From positions 5,332,001-5,396,000 of the forward strand of contig OX637363.1 in NCBI GenBank assembly GCA_951799405.1: a stretch of DNA of 64,000 nt, in the 5' to 3' direction. Positions within the stretch are counted from its first letter, which is position 1. Each line of letters opens with the position of its first letter. The translations under genes and the position numbers were made by a program. The notes beneath the pieces are model-generated. The model was given only the letters and a program-made list of their open reading frames with translations, was not told the origin of the DNA and did no database searches. This document shows positions 38,263 to 60,834 of this stretch, piece after piece. Source of the DNA: Agapetus fuscipes (taxonomy: Eukaryota; Arthropoda; Insecta; Trichoptera; Glossosomatidae).

Positions 38263-38628
38263 CCGGTGCTTTCAACATGGCTAACGTCATTGACGTTATG
38301 TTGTTATAACAATGTTGCCAAACGTGCCAGTTATAATAATTAATTATGAATACTCTCGCTGTCCGTCCATTGCTGGACATGGGACCTTCCTTACATCTTG
38401 GGCCCCCTGCTACTGATCAAATAACTCCCAGTCATTTCTTCTATCTTCAAATAACCTCGATTCCAGTATCCCTTTTTGTCCTCATTGATTCTTTGTACAT
38501 TGTAAAGTGTCTTCAATTTGCACAATGTGACTCTTGATCTTCCATCATTTTATCCTGGTTGGCAGTGTCACATGCAATGCATATTGATGGTCAAAAGGTA
38601 ATAGGGCATAAGCGACAGAAACTAATTG

Positions 38629-39109
38629 ATTTTTACATGTTTTAGAAACAAAATTCTAATGAAACACTGTTTCTTTTCACAAATATCAATTTATTTTAAT
38701 TAATAATTATGAACGTTTTCAATGTACATAATCGCACGCTTAATAATAAAGAGAAATAACTCGAAAATTGGGAAAATTGAGATTTTGTAATAAAACGCAA
38801 GAACAATGCGAGAAGAATAGGTAGAATGCGACAGCCGTTCAATTTTGACGATATGACCGAGATAAAACATCGGCCGCCTTTTACATCCCATACAAGTTGT
38901 ACTGGGTGTCTGAACTTAAAACGTGATTTCCCAACATTCTTGTTTTTTTAGTTATTGCTCTTTATTATTAAATGTGCGAATTATAATTAATAATGAAAAT
39001 AAATTGATATTTGTGAAAACAAACAATGTTTTATTAGAATTTTGTTTCTAAAAAATCAATCAATATGAATTTGCACAGTGTTAATACACAAACCATAAAA
39101 AATATATAT
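38629..39109. mobile_element. Penelope-type foldback nested in TIR-C, itself carrying a MITE
   Basis: Inverted arms (about 38640-38715 and 38985-39058), a tail (about 39064-39105) of the same type as at 35785, and a 15-16 bp target duplication (38614-38628, 39110-39125) in the surrounding TIR-C element. A 248-bp MITE (38732-38979) sits between the arms. Confidence 0.78.
38732..38979. mobile_element. MITE-D copy 1 (248 bp)
   Basis: About 30-bp inverted ends starting TCGCACGCTTAATAATAAAG. Nearly identical, in opposite orientation, to 51915-52154. Confidence 0.85.
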
Positions 39110-39787
39110 GACAAAAACTAAATTGTTCAGGAGAGCAATTCAAAGTTTGAGATTGTAGAAAAATGGCATAACTTTTTTATTTTTTATCATAATGTTAAAA
39201 TCATAACAGCTTTAAAATTAAAAAAATAAAGGCATTTATTGGCATTCCTATTAATTTTATTTTAAGATTTTTTTTATGTCACAAGCGCATTTAAGACATA
39301 AACGGCCAAAATCTTGTCGGTTACACCAAAACCATACTTCGAAAATGCAGTTGTTTGCTTGGGCATAGACGACAACAAAAAATATCGTAGAGCTATGGAA
39401 GTTGGCGCATTAGAAAGAGCGGAAAATTTTAAGTAGGATAGCATTCATAATTCATATTTGACCAAAACGTCACTTATACCCTACTTCCTTTTAACTGTCG
39501 ATATGTATCCCCTTTCTTCATTTCGTGGTTTGAATTATCTTCTTCAATAATGTAGTGTTATTTATACTAAGTCAGTTGTTTTCTCAACTGAAGGCTTTTG
39601 TACTGTACTGAATATAAAATATTGCAACAATACTCAATCATCAAATAAAAAATATATGAAAACTAAAACACTCATTAGAGGCGCTATTGCAGGGACATGC
39701 ACAGCATTTCAGACATATTCTTGCCCCGCAGTCGGGATCGGTATTTTGGACATATATTTTTACACCTGGGTGTCGGGACGGGTTCAC

Positions 39788-40080
39788 TATAATCTAAGCT
39801 GCAAAGATATATTGACATTTAAAGTTCATGATAAATGCATGCCCACAGACACGTGTAAATTTGCGCTTACAAATGCTGCATGTGTTCTTACAAATCAAAA
39901 CATAACTCCTGTAACTTTTGCCGACCTACCCTGAAACAGGGGTGACATTGGCAAAGTGAACCATTTTTTACAGTACGGATGGTCAGCATCACACCAACCT
40001 ATAAATCAAGGAACACAAGGTACACATTGGGTTAAATGTGTGCCTTGAATGTCAATATATCTTTGCAACTTAGATTACAT
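39788..40080 (-). repeat. Rep-A copy plus opposed tail fragment
   Basis: Minus copy 39788-40015, then a plus tail fragment at 40045-40080. Confidence 0.78.
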
Positions 40081-40131
40081 AGACAGTGGCAGTTTTCAGC
40101 ATTCGTTTTTTTTTTTTTTTTTTTAGGATGA

Positions 40132-40496
40132 TTTATTTGGTGAGCGCTGTTTTTGTGTGTATCACACCTCAAGAGCCCTCTGCGAGCTTGGTCGTCGCTG
40201 TAGAAAGCGCCAATTCTCAAGCAAGACCCAGTTGTTGTAAGGTTGGATGGACCTTTCAGTGACCGGTTTTTGGTTAAGGTTTATGAATTTTTCAACTCAG
40301 CGAAGAGCACATTCGAAATATAAATGGTATATTTTTGTGCTCCGCTGGGATCCGAATCCACAACCTTCCATTTACGAGTCCGAAGTGTTGCCACTACGGA
40401 CTACGGACCGGTCCAAGATGCCAACGACACGCGGTGTACCTGAGCGGTCACCCATCCAAGTACTGTCCGCGCCCAATGTTGCTTAACTTGCTGTTT
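40132..40496 (-). mobile_element. Composite SINE: 5S rRNA + tRNA-like head + body + tail T3
   Basis: Same 5S/tRNA start as at 37855, but with tail T3 (GGGCTCTTGAGGTGTGATAC..AACAGCGCTCACC), which matches a local LINE 3' end. Overlaps the Rep-A fragment at 40045. Confidence 0.85.
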
Positions 40497-40568
40497 GAAG
40501 AATCCTGGAGGGCCAATCAATCGGCATTTTTATTTGAAAGTTATATCAGATGTGTCATTATTCATTAA

Positions 40569-41482
40569 CCTTCCCTTCCCTGTGAAGTGTAAGCAGTACA
40601 CTTGCTTGTTATAATCTTTAATATCTCTATAAATATAATCTACATGGAGCTCAGATTCTAGGTATTCCTCCCTCATACATTTACGAATTTAATTAGAATA
40701 CACACTAATAAGGGGCAGCAGAGCTGTCTTGTAAAAGTCGGAAATAAATTCACCAATACAATAAAACAAATGGCACCAATACAATCACACAGGCGTAAGG
40801 CGCTGTGAGTAGAGTCGACGCAACTTAACTTGTCCCGCGAGCCTAGCGCAGTGATTGCCAGAACATGTATTCTGGCACATAAGTCTTTCACCTTCAAAAC
40901 CATTTCACGCATACCACTTTTCAACACTTTCGGCATCTTCAAATATATATTTTAAGCACTACACAACAACGAGCAACAATGATAGAAACTGTCATTTGTA
41001 ATTCCTCACTTTGCCACCGCGGGACAAGTTAAGTGGCGTCGACTCTAGCTCGCGACATGCGTGTAAAGTATGCGTGGCGAGTGCGACGCTATTCACATCT
41101 CACTCTCACATATTTTGCTACGATTGGAGCACACGAAATAGCGCATCTCCGTCGCTACCGTTGTAAAATTAAATTCCCTGGCTAGCCGCCGCCCATCGCA
41201 TTTCCCATATCACGTGGCAACTAGCGTCAGTCGCTGTCAGGCGCTCGCTCAGAGTGGACCTGTCTTCCGCTTTATAGGCATCGGCCGATGATTTTTTATG
41301 TTTTTAGCATTTAAATACTAATTATTGTCATTTACTTCTTCATTAGACTTCAATTTTACTTAATTAAAGCGATTAGCTATTAATATACATCATTTACCGA
41401 TCATAAATCCGACTTTTATGAGCGTGTAGTCACTACACAACACCGTTGCGGGTGTAATTTTTTTAGCACAAAAAGGGGAAGG
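40569..41482. mobile_element. piggyBac deletion derivative, hosting a mariner-type MITE
   Basis: Ends CCTTCCCTTCC..GGGGAAGG with flanking TTAA (40565-40568, 41483-41486). It matches the outer parts of 4411-5905 but lacks the interior of about 780 bp that contains the transposase remnant. Confidence 0.88.
40812..41045. mobile_element. mariner/Tc1-type MITE (234 bp)
   Basis: 28-bp inverted repeats beginning GAGTCGACGCNACTTAACTT, with TA on each side. The related piggyBac copy at 5620-5650 preserves the empty site with a single TA. Confidence 0.88.
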
Positions 41483-41489
41483 TTAACTT

Positions 41490-42245
41490 CTGTGTTATTT
41501 GAGTTAAAAGTGAACTATTTACTGAACAAATGTGTTGTTTAAAACTTTAATTTCATCAAATGATGCTTTGTGAAAACCAGAAATGAATAAAAAATGATCC
41601 ATCAAAATTACCTTAACTTTAAATTTGTATGTCTCCTTTATGAATCTTGTGGGGCCCCTCAATACCAATTACACATAAATGTTAGTATTAATTGTTAATG
41701 TTTGTTTAAAAACTCTTTTGTATAAATAAATATTTTTGTAAAAATAATTGTTTTATTTCATATTATAGTAGTTTGTGTTGTTAACAGCTAACAGATTGTG
41801 TTGCCAGGCTTATTTCACATTCAGCATTATACATTATTACATTTACTTCGCATTATATAAATCTTACATCAGGTTGACCACTCCACACAGGTTAACGCTA
41901 TTGCTACATAATTTTCTCAGCATAAAAAATATGTCTCCAATAATACTATGGAATATTAGACTTTGACAAAGGCAACATTGAGCAAAAAATATATTTAACT
42001 TAAAAATGCAGTCAGAACATTCTAAAATTTTCCCGGTGATGGCACGTCATAGATTGTCTATGATCATAGCCCTGGAAAGAGGTGGAAAAGACAGCTGATG
42101 ACAGGCAAAGAAACTAAGGTTCATTGCTATGAACCCAACGGACATTTTTTCCTGTCATTTTGTCACAACTACACTGTGTTCTTATATAGAAGATATATTT
42201 TTTCATTGAAGCATTCTATCCAACCACATTGGTTTATTCTATGAA
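41490..42245. other. Intergenic, no feature seen
   Basis: AT-rich DNA between piggyBac and a SINE; nothing recognised. Confidence 0.5.
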
Positions 42246-42248
42246 CTG

Positions 42249-42545
42249 ACTGGTCCATAGTCCAGTGGCAACACTTCAGACTCGTAAATGGAAGGTTGTG
42301 GGTTTGAATCCCGGCGGAGCACAAGAAATATACCATTTATATTTTCAAATATGCTCTTCGCTGGGTTGAAAAATTCATAAGACCGGTCACTAAAGGTCCA
42401 TCCAGCCTTACAGCAACTGGGTCTTGCTTGAGTATTGGCGCTTTGTAGCGACGACCAGGCTCGTAAACACCTCTGCGGCACTACAACAAGTGTCATGGAC
42501 CCCTAGAGTCTCTGAAATCTAGGGAGTCTCTCGCACAGGATTTCA
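42249..42545 (+). mobile_element. SINE, tRNA-like head with tail T2
   Basis: Complete head, body and T2. Confidence 0.87.
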
Positions 42546-42779
42546 GGATTTTCAGAAAATTAGCATGATGGGAAGAGGATTACCGCCCATCGATACAATA
42601 CAAAATGGAACCCTTGCGTATGCCAACTATTTATAACGGAAAAGCGGCAAGAATCGCATATCGTACATCTTTTTTTTCTAATTAACACACATTCTTGCAT
42701 TTTTGTGTGTCAGTCATTTGAAAGAAATATAGCTCTGAACATGATGTGGGTTGTTTTGACAATTCTCATGTGTCTGTCC

Positions 42780-43050
42780 GGCCGATAGCTCAGTTGGTAG
42801 AGCCGTGAACTCAGGTTCGAATCCCACCGAGTGTGTCAGAAATGATTTCCCGTTTCAGTGTTTATTTAAAACTCAAAATAAAATGCTGGCAAGGTTTACT
42901 CAGCCTTCACAAGACCAGCCCTCTCGGGAGCTGGGAAACATCCCACTTCAACTGAAGTGGTTGGTGTAAGGCTGGCCCCCTTACCTGTAAAAATAAATAG
43001 GTTCAACTCGCCACATGCGACCCCTTCGGAGATAACGCAGCAAGAAGCAT
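42780..43050 (+). mobile_element. SINE S2 monomer
   Basis: Box A intact, anticodon-arm region partly deleted, box B GGTTCGAATCCC. Confidence 0.83.
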
Positions 43051-43211
43051 TTGGGTTTCTTTTTTGCAAGGAGTACAAGGTGGATTTGAGTATCCACGCC
43101 TGTGATTGTCTTTGACCTTACACATGGAGAACCAACATGCAATAAAGATAATACATCTCCAAAACTTCAATTTTCAATATACTGTTATTTAATAATTAAT
43201 TTAGTAACCAG

Positions 43212-43492
43212 AGTCTATAGTCTAGTGGTAATGCTTCGGACGGTAAATAGATGGTCTTGGGTTCGAATCCCAGCGGAGCAGAAAAAATATACCATTTATA
43301 TTTTCAAATATGCTCTTCGCTGGGTTGAAAAATTCATATGCCTTTGCCAAAGACCGGTCACCAAATATTCATCCAGCTTTACAACAACTGGGGCTTGGTG
43401 CTTTCTAAAGCAACGACCAAGCTTGCAGAAGGCGCATGAGTTGTGATTCACACAAAAACAGCGCTCGCCTAATAAATCATCCTAATACTATA
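43212..43492 (+). mobile_element. SINE, tRNA-like head with tail T3
   Basis: Ends ACAAAAACAGCGCTCGCCTA ATAAATCATCC, the T3 tail shared with the LINE 3' end. Confidence 0.83.
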
Positions 43493-43619
43493 ATTGTAGA
43501 TTTGTCTATATGGAGTGCTCACCCCTGTTTTCTGTGCCTAAATACTTCAAATAAATACAAGTGCTCATTATGAACAAATAATACAATAGTAGCGCATGAG
43601 ACCTGTAGTATCAAACGGG

Positions 43620-43855
43620 GCTATTCTTGGACATTTTAATCGTCCGTTGAGCCCACGCTTAGACAAACTAATGATGCATTTGTATGAAGACCTGTCAATC
43701 CAAAATGGCCGCAGGCGAACAAGTGATTAGTCTTCATACAAATATTACCAAAATTCGGTAGGTAAGAATGACCGTAGTGATGAGATTTCCAGCCAAGGTA
43801 TCATTAGTTTGTCAAAGCGTGGGCTCAACGGACGACTAAAATGTCTAAGAATAGC
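43620..43855. mobile_element. Inverted-repeat element with a half MITE inside
   Basis: 55-bp arms (43620-43674, 43801-43855), from GCTATTCTTGGACATTTTAA to ACAAACTAATGA. The centre 43680-43795 is half of the GGGCTGGAAGTC MITE family. Confidence 0.78.
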
Positions 43856-43859
43856 ACTG

Positions 43860-44660
43860 TAAGACTCTAATCTAGGGATTTCGAAATTAAATAAATTCAT
43901 AGAAATGAGGAAATACTTTTCCTGTGTTTCCATACCTATATTTATTGCATTGTAATGGAAATCCTAAATTGCCACCCTTGAGTCTAGTATGGTAATCACA
44001 GCTAAGACTACTTCTGTGAGGCCCGGAGTGAGTATATACATTCTAGGGTATGTCGGAGAGCGCAATTTAAGCACGTTCTGCGCTCACAAGGCATTCGGGG
44101 AGAAATAATTTCAGCTGGTGGTGCCATAACCATTCGGCATCTTTATTTTTTCTGCCAAAATAGGACGGTATAATATGCTCACATACAGCTTCATTGAAAT
44201 TGAACAGCTCACCTCATTAATGGCCACAATTATTACAGATAATTGATGGATAAGCATTATCATAAGACGCAGACGCTAGGGAAAAGGCTGAAAACCATTG
44301 TTTTTACTGGTTGTTAACAACTATGGTCACATAGATGTATTATGTTTGCCTCCAGAGAAACAATGTTTTAAATTCCATTGAACAACCATCTGAAACTTTG
44401 AGAAACATTATCAATAATTCATTTTGAAATAAACCTGTGGTTCATTTTGTCATATTTTGACAGTTCTTTGGTTTGACAGTTCTCTGGTTTGACAGTTCTC
44501 TGGTTTGACAAGTGGAGTTTGCTTACATTAACCTTTGATTTACTGGGATATTTTGAGTAAAGAAGTGAGCTGCCTCAACAATGCTTGTTGCTTTGAGTGT
44601 TTGCAGTGCCACAGTGAGCTCTCCGAAGGCACCCCTAGAGGTTAGGTTGAGATGACACAT
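43860..44660. other. GMDS 3' flank
   Basis: Should contain the GMDS 3' UTR. A short tandem of GTTTGACAGTTCTCTG-like units lies at 44462-44510. Otherwise nothing recognised. Confidence 0.5.
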
Positions 44661-44668
44661 GGTCTTCC

Positions 44669-56518
<11,850 letters not shown>

Positions 56519-56524
56519 GCCGAC

Positions 56525-57620
56525 GTTGCCGCTGTCGCTGGAGCAGGACCAAGTGCAGTGCGCGCCCGTCAAGCGCTAAAGCAAAACTGAGACACGACAA
56601 CAGTCCTTATCAGTTAAAGCAGGACAGCATGTCGCCCGCTTTCTTACAGTTCATATCAAAGGCTTATCTCTTATAATTTCTAACATCTGTTCGTGCTTTA
56701 CTGTTTAATATTTACACAGATTATTGCAGAACACGTCGGCCGATAAATATTCTGTTTACTTTTTAGTTTGACGGCTGTGCTTGCTTTGACGTGTGAGCAA
56801 ACCGCGCACACAAAAATATTCCCCCGTAGGGAAAATTTACAAGACGGTTTTCAGCCTAACATCTTTATTTTTTTTAATCTGGAACTAAGCTAAGTGACCC
56901 AAATAAGGCCTGGCTTAACTTTGTTATTACTTAACTAGCGGGCTTATTATAATAATGCAATGGTAATTTGAAATACTTATACTTATTTATTAAACTTTGT
57001 AATAAATGAAATAAAATTGCTTTATAAACAAAAATCACACTTTTGTAAACACAAATAACTAAACTGGCATTTTGACCTTATTGGGAACCCTGTGTTTTAA
57101 TAAGGCCTACATAAAAACAAATAAGCTTTCAATTTTTTAATGAATACAATACGTTGTCAATACTTATATTAAATCTTAGAGGACATGTCTACACATATAA
57201 TTATCCTATAGAGAAAGCACAGCACACCGTGTACAAATAAAAATAAAAATGTTACTTTTTACTCTGCCAAAACCTTAAGAAATCAAGCGTGCGCTTCGCG
57301 TCCTGGATGTTTTGGACTCCAGGATTCAACATGCTCACGCCAGGGACCACTTGTTGTGCTTGTGTGCGTTAATTAATGTCCATACACACTTCTACAAACT
57401 TTGGCGGCTATTTGAAAACTTGAAGCGGGAAATTTTATCAATAGGCCTTATTAGGACATACCTTATTTGGATCACCCCCTTTATTTCAAGTCAAGTATTT
57501 TTTTATTTGAATTAAATCGGCATGTGAATTAACATATACAAATTTGTGTCGTCACCCAGTCAGGTTACTAAGGAAAAGGTGTAGGTACAATTACTTATTT
57601 CAGGTCCGCCTGGTGGCACT
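56525..57620. other. GMDS upstream region
   Basis: Must hold the GMDS promoter and 5' UTR near its right-hand start. AT-rich, with one weak inverted-repeat pair. No confident promoter motif. Confidence 0.45.
56895..57475. mobile_element. Possible TIR element (weak)
   Basis: TGACCCAAATAAGG at the left and CCTTATTTGGATCA at the right are 13/14 inverted matches around AT-rich DNA. No target duplication seen. Confidence 0.35.
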
Positions 57621-57624
57621 GGTC

Positions 57625-57797
57625 ATGTTTCAGGGAAGGTTGGCAAGAGTTGCAAAGCTTATGTTCATTAAAGATTAGGTTTTTTATATTGTAGGTCCAC
57701 ATGCGGCATGTGTGAGCGCGAAATTATGCGTGTCTGCTTGTGGAATGCATTTAATATGAATCTCAAATGATACATATCTTTGCAACTTAGATTTAGA
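57625..57797 (+). repeat. Rep-A copy, 5'-truncated
   Basis: Begins at TTTCAGGGAAGGT; GATTG-type subfamily. Confidence 0.8.
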
Positions 57798-57879
57798 TAC
57801 CAGTTATCGTTTTGTTATTCATATTTATAAAACAATACATTTTAAATAATTATTTTACTAACCTTGTGCTAACCCGGAT

Positions 57880-58180
57880 GGCAGTTATTTTGGTGTGATC
57901 CAGCCAACTCATGTGTGGTCTCCGTACCTACTTTCTGCTTGGATACAGGATATTCTGGGTCGCCAGTGGACGATCCTTTTCGACCACCTTTTGTGGTCCT
58001 GTCTTCCGACGTGACCTGCCCGTTGTCATTTAAAGCAATAATAATATCATGTGTTACGACATCGCTGACATATCTGAGGATCTGTTGGTTGGAAACTCTT
58101 TCCCTGAGGCTGATTCCCAGCACCCTCCTTTCAATGGCTCTTTGCCATGTCCTCAGACTGACGACTGAAAATGGAGGGCT
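57880..58180 (-). pseudogene. LINE fragment (RT C-terminal region)
   Basis: Minus-strand RTWQRAIERRVLGISLRERV SNQQILRYVSDV resembles the segment after RT in arthropod LINEs. The WxGH motif seems deleted. It lies in the GMDS to secreted-protein interval. Confidence 0.65.
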
Positions 58181-58771
58181 TTTCAAGTTGTGTGAACTAA
58201 ATGTTGTGTGTGATGAAAAGTAACTAATAAAACATATAAAACAATTAAATGAGTGTTTATCTTCAATTCCACCGCTGACAAATAAGATAACAATAGCTAT
58301 ATCTACTAATGTGCTCTTCTGCTTCCAGGCCATATAGGTGGATACTGAAAGCACAAATAGGTGAGCATTTACCTATGGTGCCAACTTCCAATACATGCTT
58401 CATAATAGGTGTGTATTTACTAGCATACTTTTAAATTTGTCAAATTTCATACTTGGAAATATTTCAAGTTCCAAACTGCACAAAAATATATGTAGACACT
58501 AGTCATAAAAAAATGTAATTGGGTGTCTTATTTCTTATCACACTGAATAAACCTTGTTTAAATGTTACTACCTTGTATAAATTAAATTAAAAGTGTACAA
58601 AAACAAAAACAAAACATATTTATTCAGAATATCAACCCTACAACATACCTATCTACAAGATGTAAAAGCTTTTCAAACTTTGCAAGTAGCCTGTGTAATA
58701 CTAGACTTATTTATGTACAGAATATTAAATAAATTGTGAAAATAATTATAAATATCACCTTTAAACACCAC

Positions 58772-59180
58772 TCACACAAGCAAGCAACATTGGGCGTGGT
58801 CAGTACTTGGATGGGTAACCGCTCAGGTACACCGCGCGTCGTTGGCACCTTGGACCGGTCCGTAGTCCGTAGTGGCAACACTTCGGACTCGTAAATGGAA
58901 GGTTGTGGATTCGGATCCCGGCGGAGCACAAAAATATTCCATTTATATTTCGAATGTGCTCTTCGCTGGGTTGAAAAATTCATAAACCTTTACCAATGAC
59001 CGGTCACCAAAGGTCCATCCAGCCTTACAGCAACTGGGTCTTGCTTGAGTATTGGCGCTTTGTAGCGACGACCAAGCTCGTAAACCTCTGCGGCACTACA
59101 ATAAGTGTCATAGACCCCTAGAGTCTTTAGAATCTAGGGAGTCTCCCGCACAGGATTTCTTAAAAAAAAAAAAAAAAAAA
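58772..59180 (+). mobile_element. Composite SINE: 5S rRNA + tRNA-like head + body + tail T2
   Basis: AAGCAACATTGGGCGTGG then GTCAGTACTTGGATGGGTAA and CGTCGTTGGCACC, followed by the tRNA-like head, body and T2 ending in a 19-A run. Third copy of the composite. Confidence 0.87.
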
Positions 59181-59354
59181 CTCACAATGTTAACTTTTAT
59201 AATTAGTCCTAAATGTTCACATTTAAATGGCTAAGTACATAATAAATAGGTAAAAACTTAAGAAAATACACCAGCTCTATCATTCTTTGTGGCATCAACA
59301 ATGTAGCCAAGATTTGTTAAGAAGAGGAAACAGCACTCGGAGAAGAAGAAGAAT

Positions 59355-60434
59355 CTATGGCACGGTCACTTGCAGGAACCGTTGTGGATCCCCAAGCTTA
59401 GGATCAAATCTGATGTTAACCTTCTTGTCTCCTTCACCTACTTCCAAGAAGGAGTTCCAATCCAGCATATAGTAGAATCCATTCTTACGTGGAGGAGGCA
59501 GTTCAGCTTCTGATGGATCATTATCTGCAGGACTTGCACCAAAAGAAGCTTCCAAATCTGCTATGCTTGCTCCAGGATCCTTCTCTTCCAACTTCTCAGA
59601 CTCTGCTGTAGAACTACTGTTAACTTGGCGCTGAGACAACTCATTCTCTCTTATGTGTAAATCTCCTGCTTGAGTCAAAAGTGGATCAGGACCGTCCTTC
59701 AGACCTGTATTTGCAACTAATGCCGATGCAGACTCTAAAGAATCTACTTCATTTGATGCAACATTATTATTTGTAGGGGTTTTAAGTTTTCTTCCATTCT
59801 TCTTCATCAGACCTATATCTGTTAGCAGGTTGGTCATGTCTTCAGGAAAAGTGCCTGCTTGTATGTTGACAGGTCCATTCAGTTGATCTTTTTCTTCCTG
59901 TTGCACTCTCAAAGGTGCAGGCGGTTCTCCCAGTAAACCATACTTTCGTAGAAGTGCATCTAGCTCTCCTTCTACAGGCAATGGTTTGAATTCCTCATAA
60001 GCTGATTGTTTTTCTCGCTGCTCTTTTGATTTGTAATTTTGTTTGTTGAGATTCTCCATGACTTGCTGCCGCTGGATCTGCCAGTAATCTGTTTCAGGTT
60101 CTGGCTTCTTGCTGGTTTTTTTCTGTTTGTGTGTGGCTGGCACAAAGGCCATTGGAGGTCTGGCTGTGTACATGTCCTTGAGGTCTACTCCCTTCACTGG
60201 GAGCACCACCATGAGGTCTTCTAGTTGTTGTTTGGCCCTGCGCTCGTCTTCTGCTGTGATGTTATTGAGGAGTTGCAAGATTTCCGATTCGTTGAGCCTG
60301 GGTAGAAGAGGATTGTCCTTGAGGATGGCCTGCACACGCAGCACGGTGCGCACAGGGTCTAGTTTGCTGCTGCTGTTGCCGTCAGCTCCTGCAGACACTC
60401 CTATCATCATCACCATCCAGAGACACGCCCACAT
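59355..60434 (-). CDS. Putative secreted protein, unrecognised family
   Basis: 359 aa. The ATG sits directly after a good 3' splice acceptor (TTTACATTACAG|ATG), so a non-coding 5' exon probably lies upstream and the whole CDS is in one exon. Residues 1-19 are a signal peptide (hydrophobic core CLWMVMMIGVSAGA), with no later membrane span. A conserved-looking helical N-terminal part (about 28-90, LNESEILQLLNNITAEDERR) is followed by a basic stretch (KQKKTSKKPEPETDYWQIQR), then EELDALLRKYG-like sequence, a long polar Ser/Asn/Glu linker and a compact C-terminus with FYYMLDWNSFLEV and DPQRFLQVTVP. The linker looks disordered, and the ends look constrained. I do not recognise the family and assign no function. 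Confidence 0.78.
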   Translation of the reverse strand: MWACLWMVMMIGVSAGADGNSSSKLDPVRTVLRVQAILKDNPLLPRLNESEILQLLNNITAEDERRAKQQLEDLMVVLPVKGVDLKDMYTARPPMAFVPATHKQKKTSKKPEPETDYWQIQRQQVMENLNKQNYKSKEQREKQSAYEEFKPLPVEGELDALLRKYGLLGEPPAPLRVQQEEKDQLNGPVNIQAGTFPEDMTNLLTDIGLMKKNGRKLKTPTNNNVASNEVDSLESASALVANTGLKDGPDPLLTQAGDLHIRENELSQRQVNSSSTAESEKLEEKDPGASIADLEASFGASPADNDPSEAELPPPRKNGFYYMLDWNSFLEVGEGDKKVNIRFDPKLGDPQRFLQVTVP

Positions 60435-60649
60435 CTGTAATGTAAACAATGATTTCAATTTAGACTAGGGAAATTTCGACATATTTTTTTGTCGATTTAA
60501 ATTCTTTTTTATTTGCTTATCATAAAAATTCTTGATTTTATATATATTTCTTTGCTTTTTTTTGCAGTTATTCGTTCAAAAAATAAAGTTTGAATTTACG
60601 CGCCAAAACGTTTATTGGATTGAATTTTCGGCGTCATTTTCTTTATTCA

Positions 60650-60822
60650 TATTGCAACTAAGCTACACATATAGTGTAACTTCTTGCCGCGTTATCCCCG
60701 AAGGGGTCGCATGTGGCGAGTTGACCCTATTTACTTTTACAGGTAAGGGGGCGGCCTTACGCCAACCACTTCAGTTGAAGTGGGGGTTTCCCAGCTCCCG
60801 AGACAGCTGATACTCATTTAGC
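60650..60822 (-). mobile_element. SINE S2 3' part
   Basis: S2 end upstream of the secreted-protein gene. Confidence 0.75.
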
Positions 60823-60834
60823 CATCGCAATACC

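Larger units (their letters stand above)
38583..39510. mobile_element. TIR-C DNA transposon, copy with two nested insertions
   Basis: Ends ATATTGATGGTCAAAAGG and CCTTTTAACTGTCGATAT. Interrupted by the Penelope foldback, itself carrying a MITE. Superfamily unassigned. Confidence 0.8.

Noticed and set aside
56519..56572. Longer N-terminus for GMDS
   Set aside because: The upstream frame has no ATG (it opens at TTG).
57869..58354. 161-codon minus-strand gene
   Set aside because: Only the middle shows similarity, and it is to LINE ORFs. The N-terminal part looks like intergenic read-through.
60435..60458. Upstream start for the secreted protein (adds 8 residues)
   Set aside because: The first codon would be TTG, and the extra codons read through a 3' splice acceptor. 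The ATG after CAG fits a spliced 5' UTR and gives a better signal peptide.
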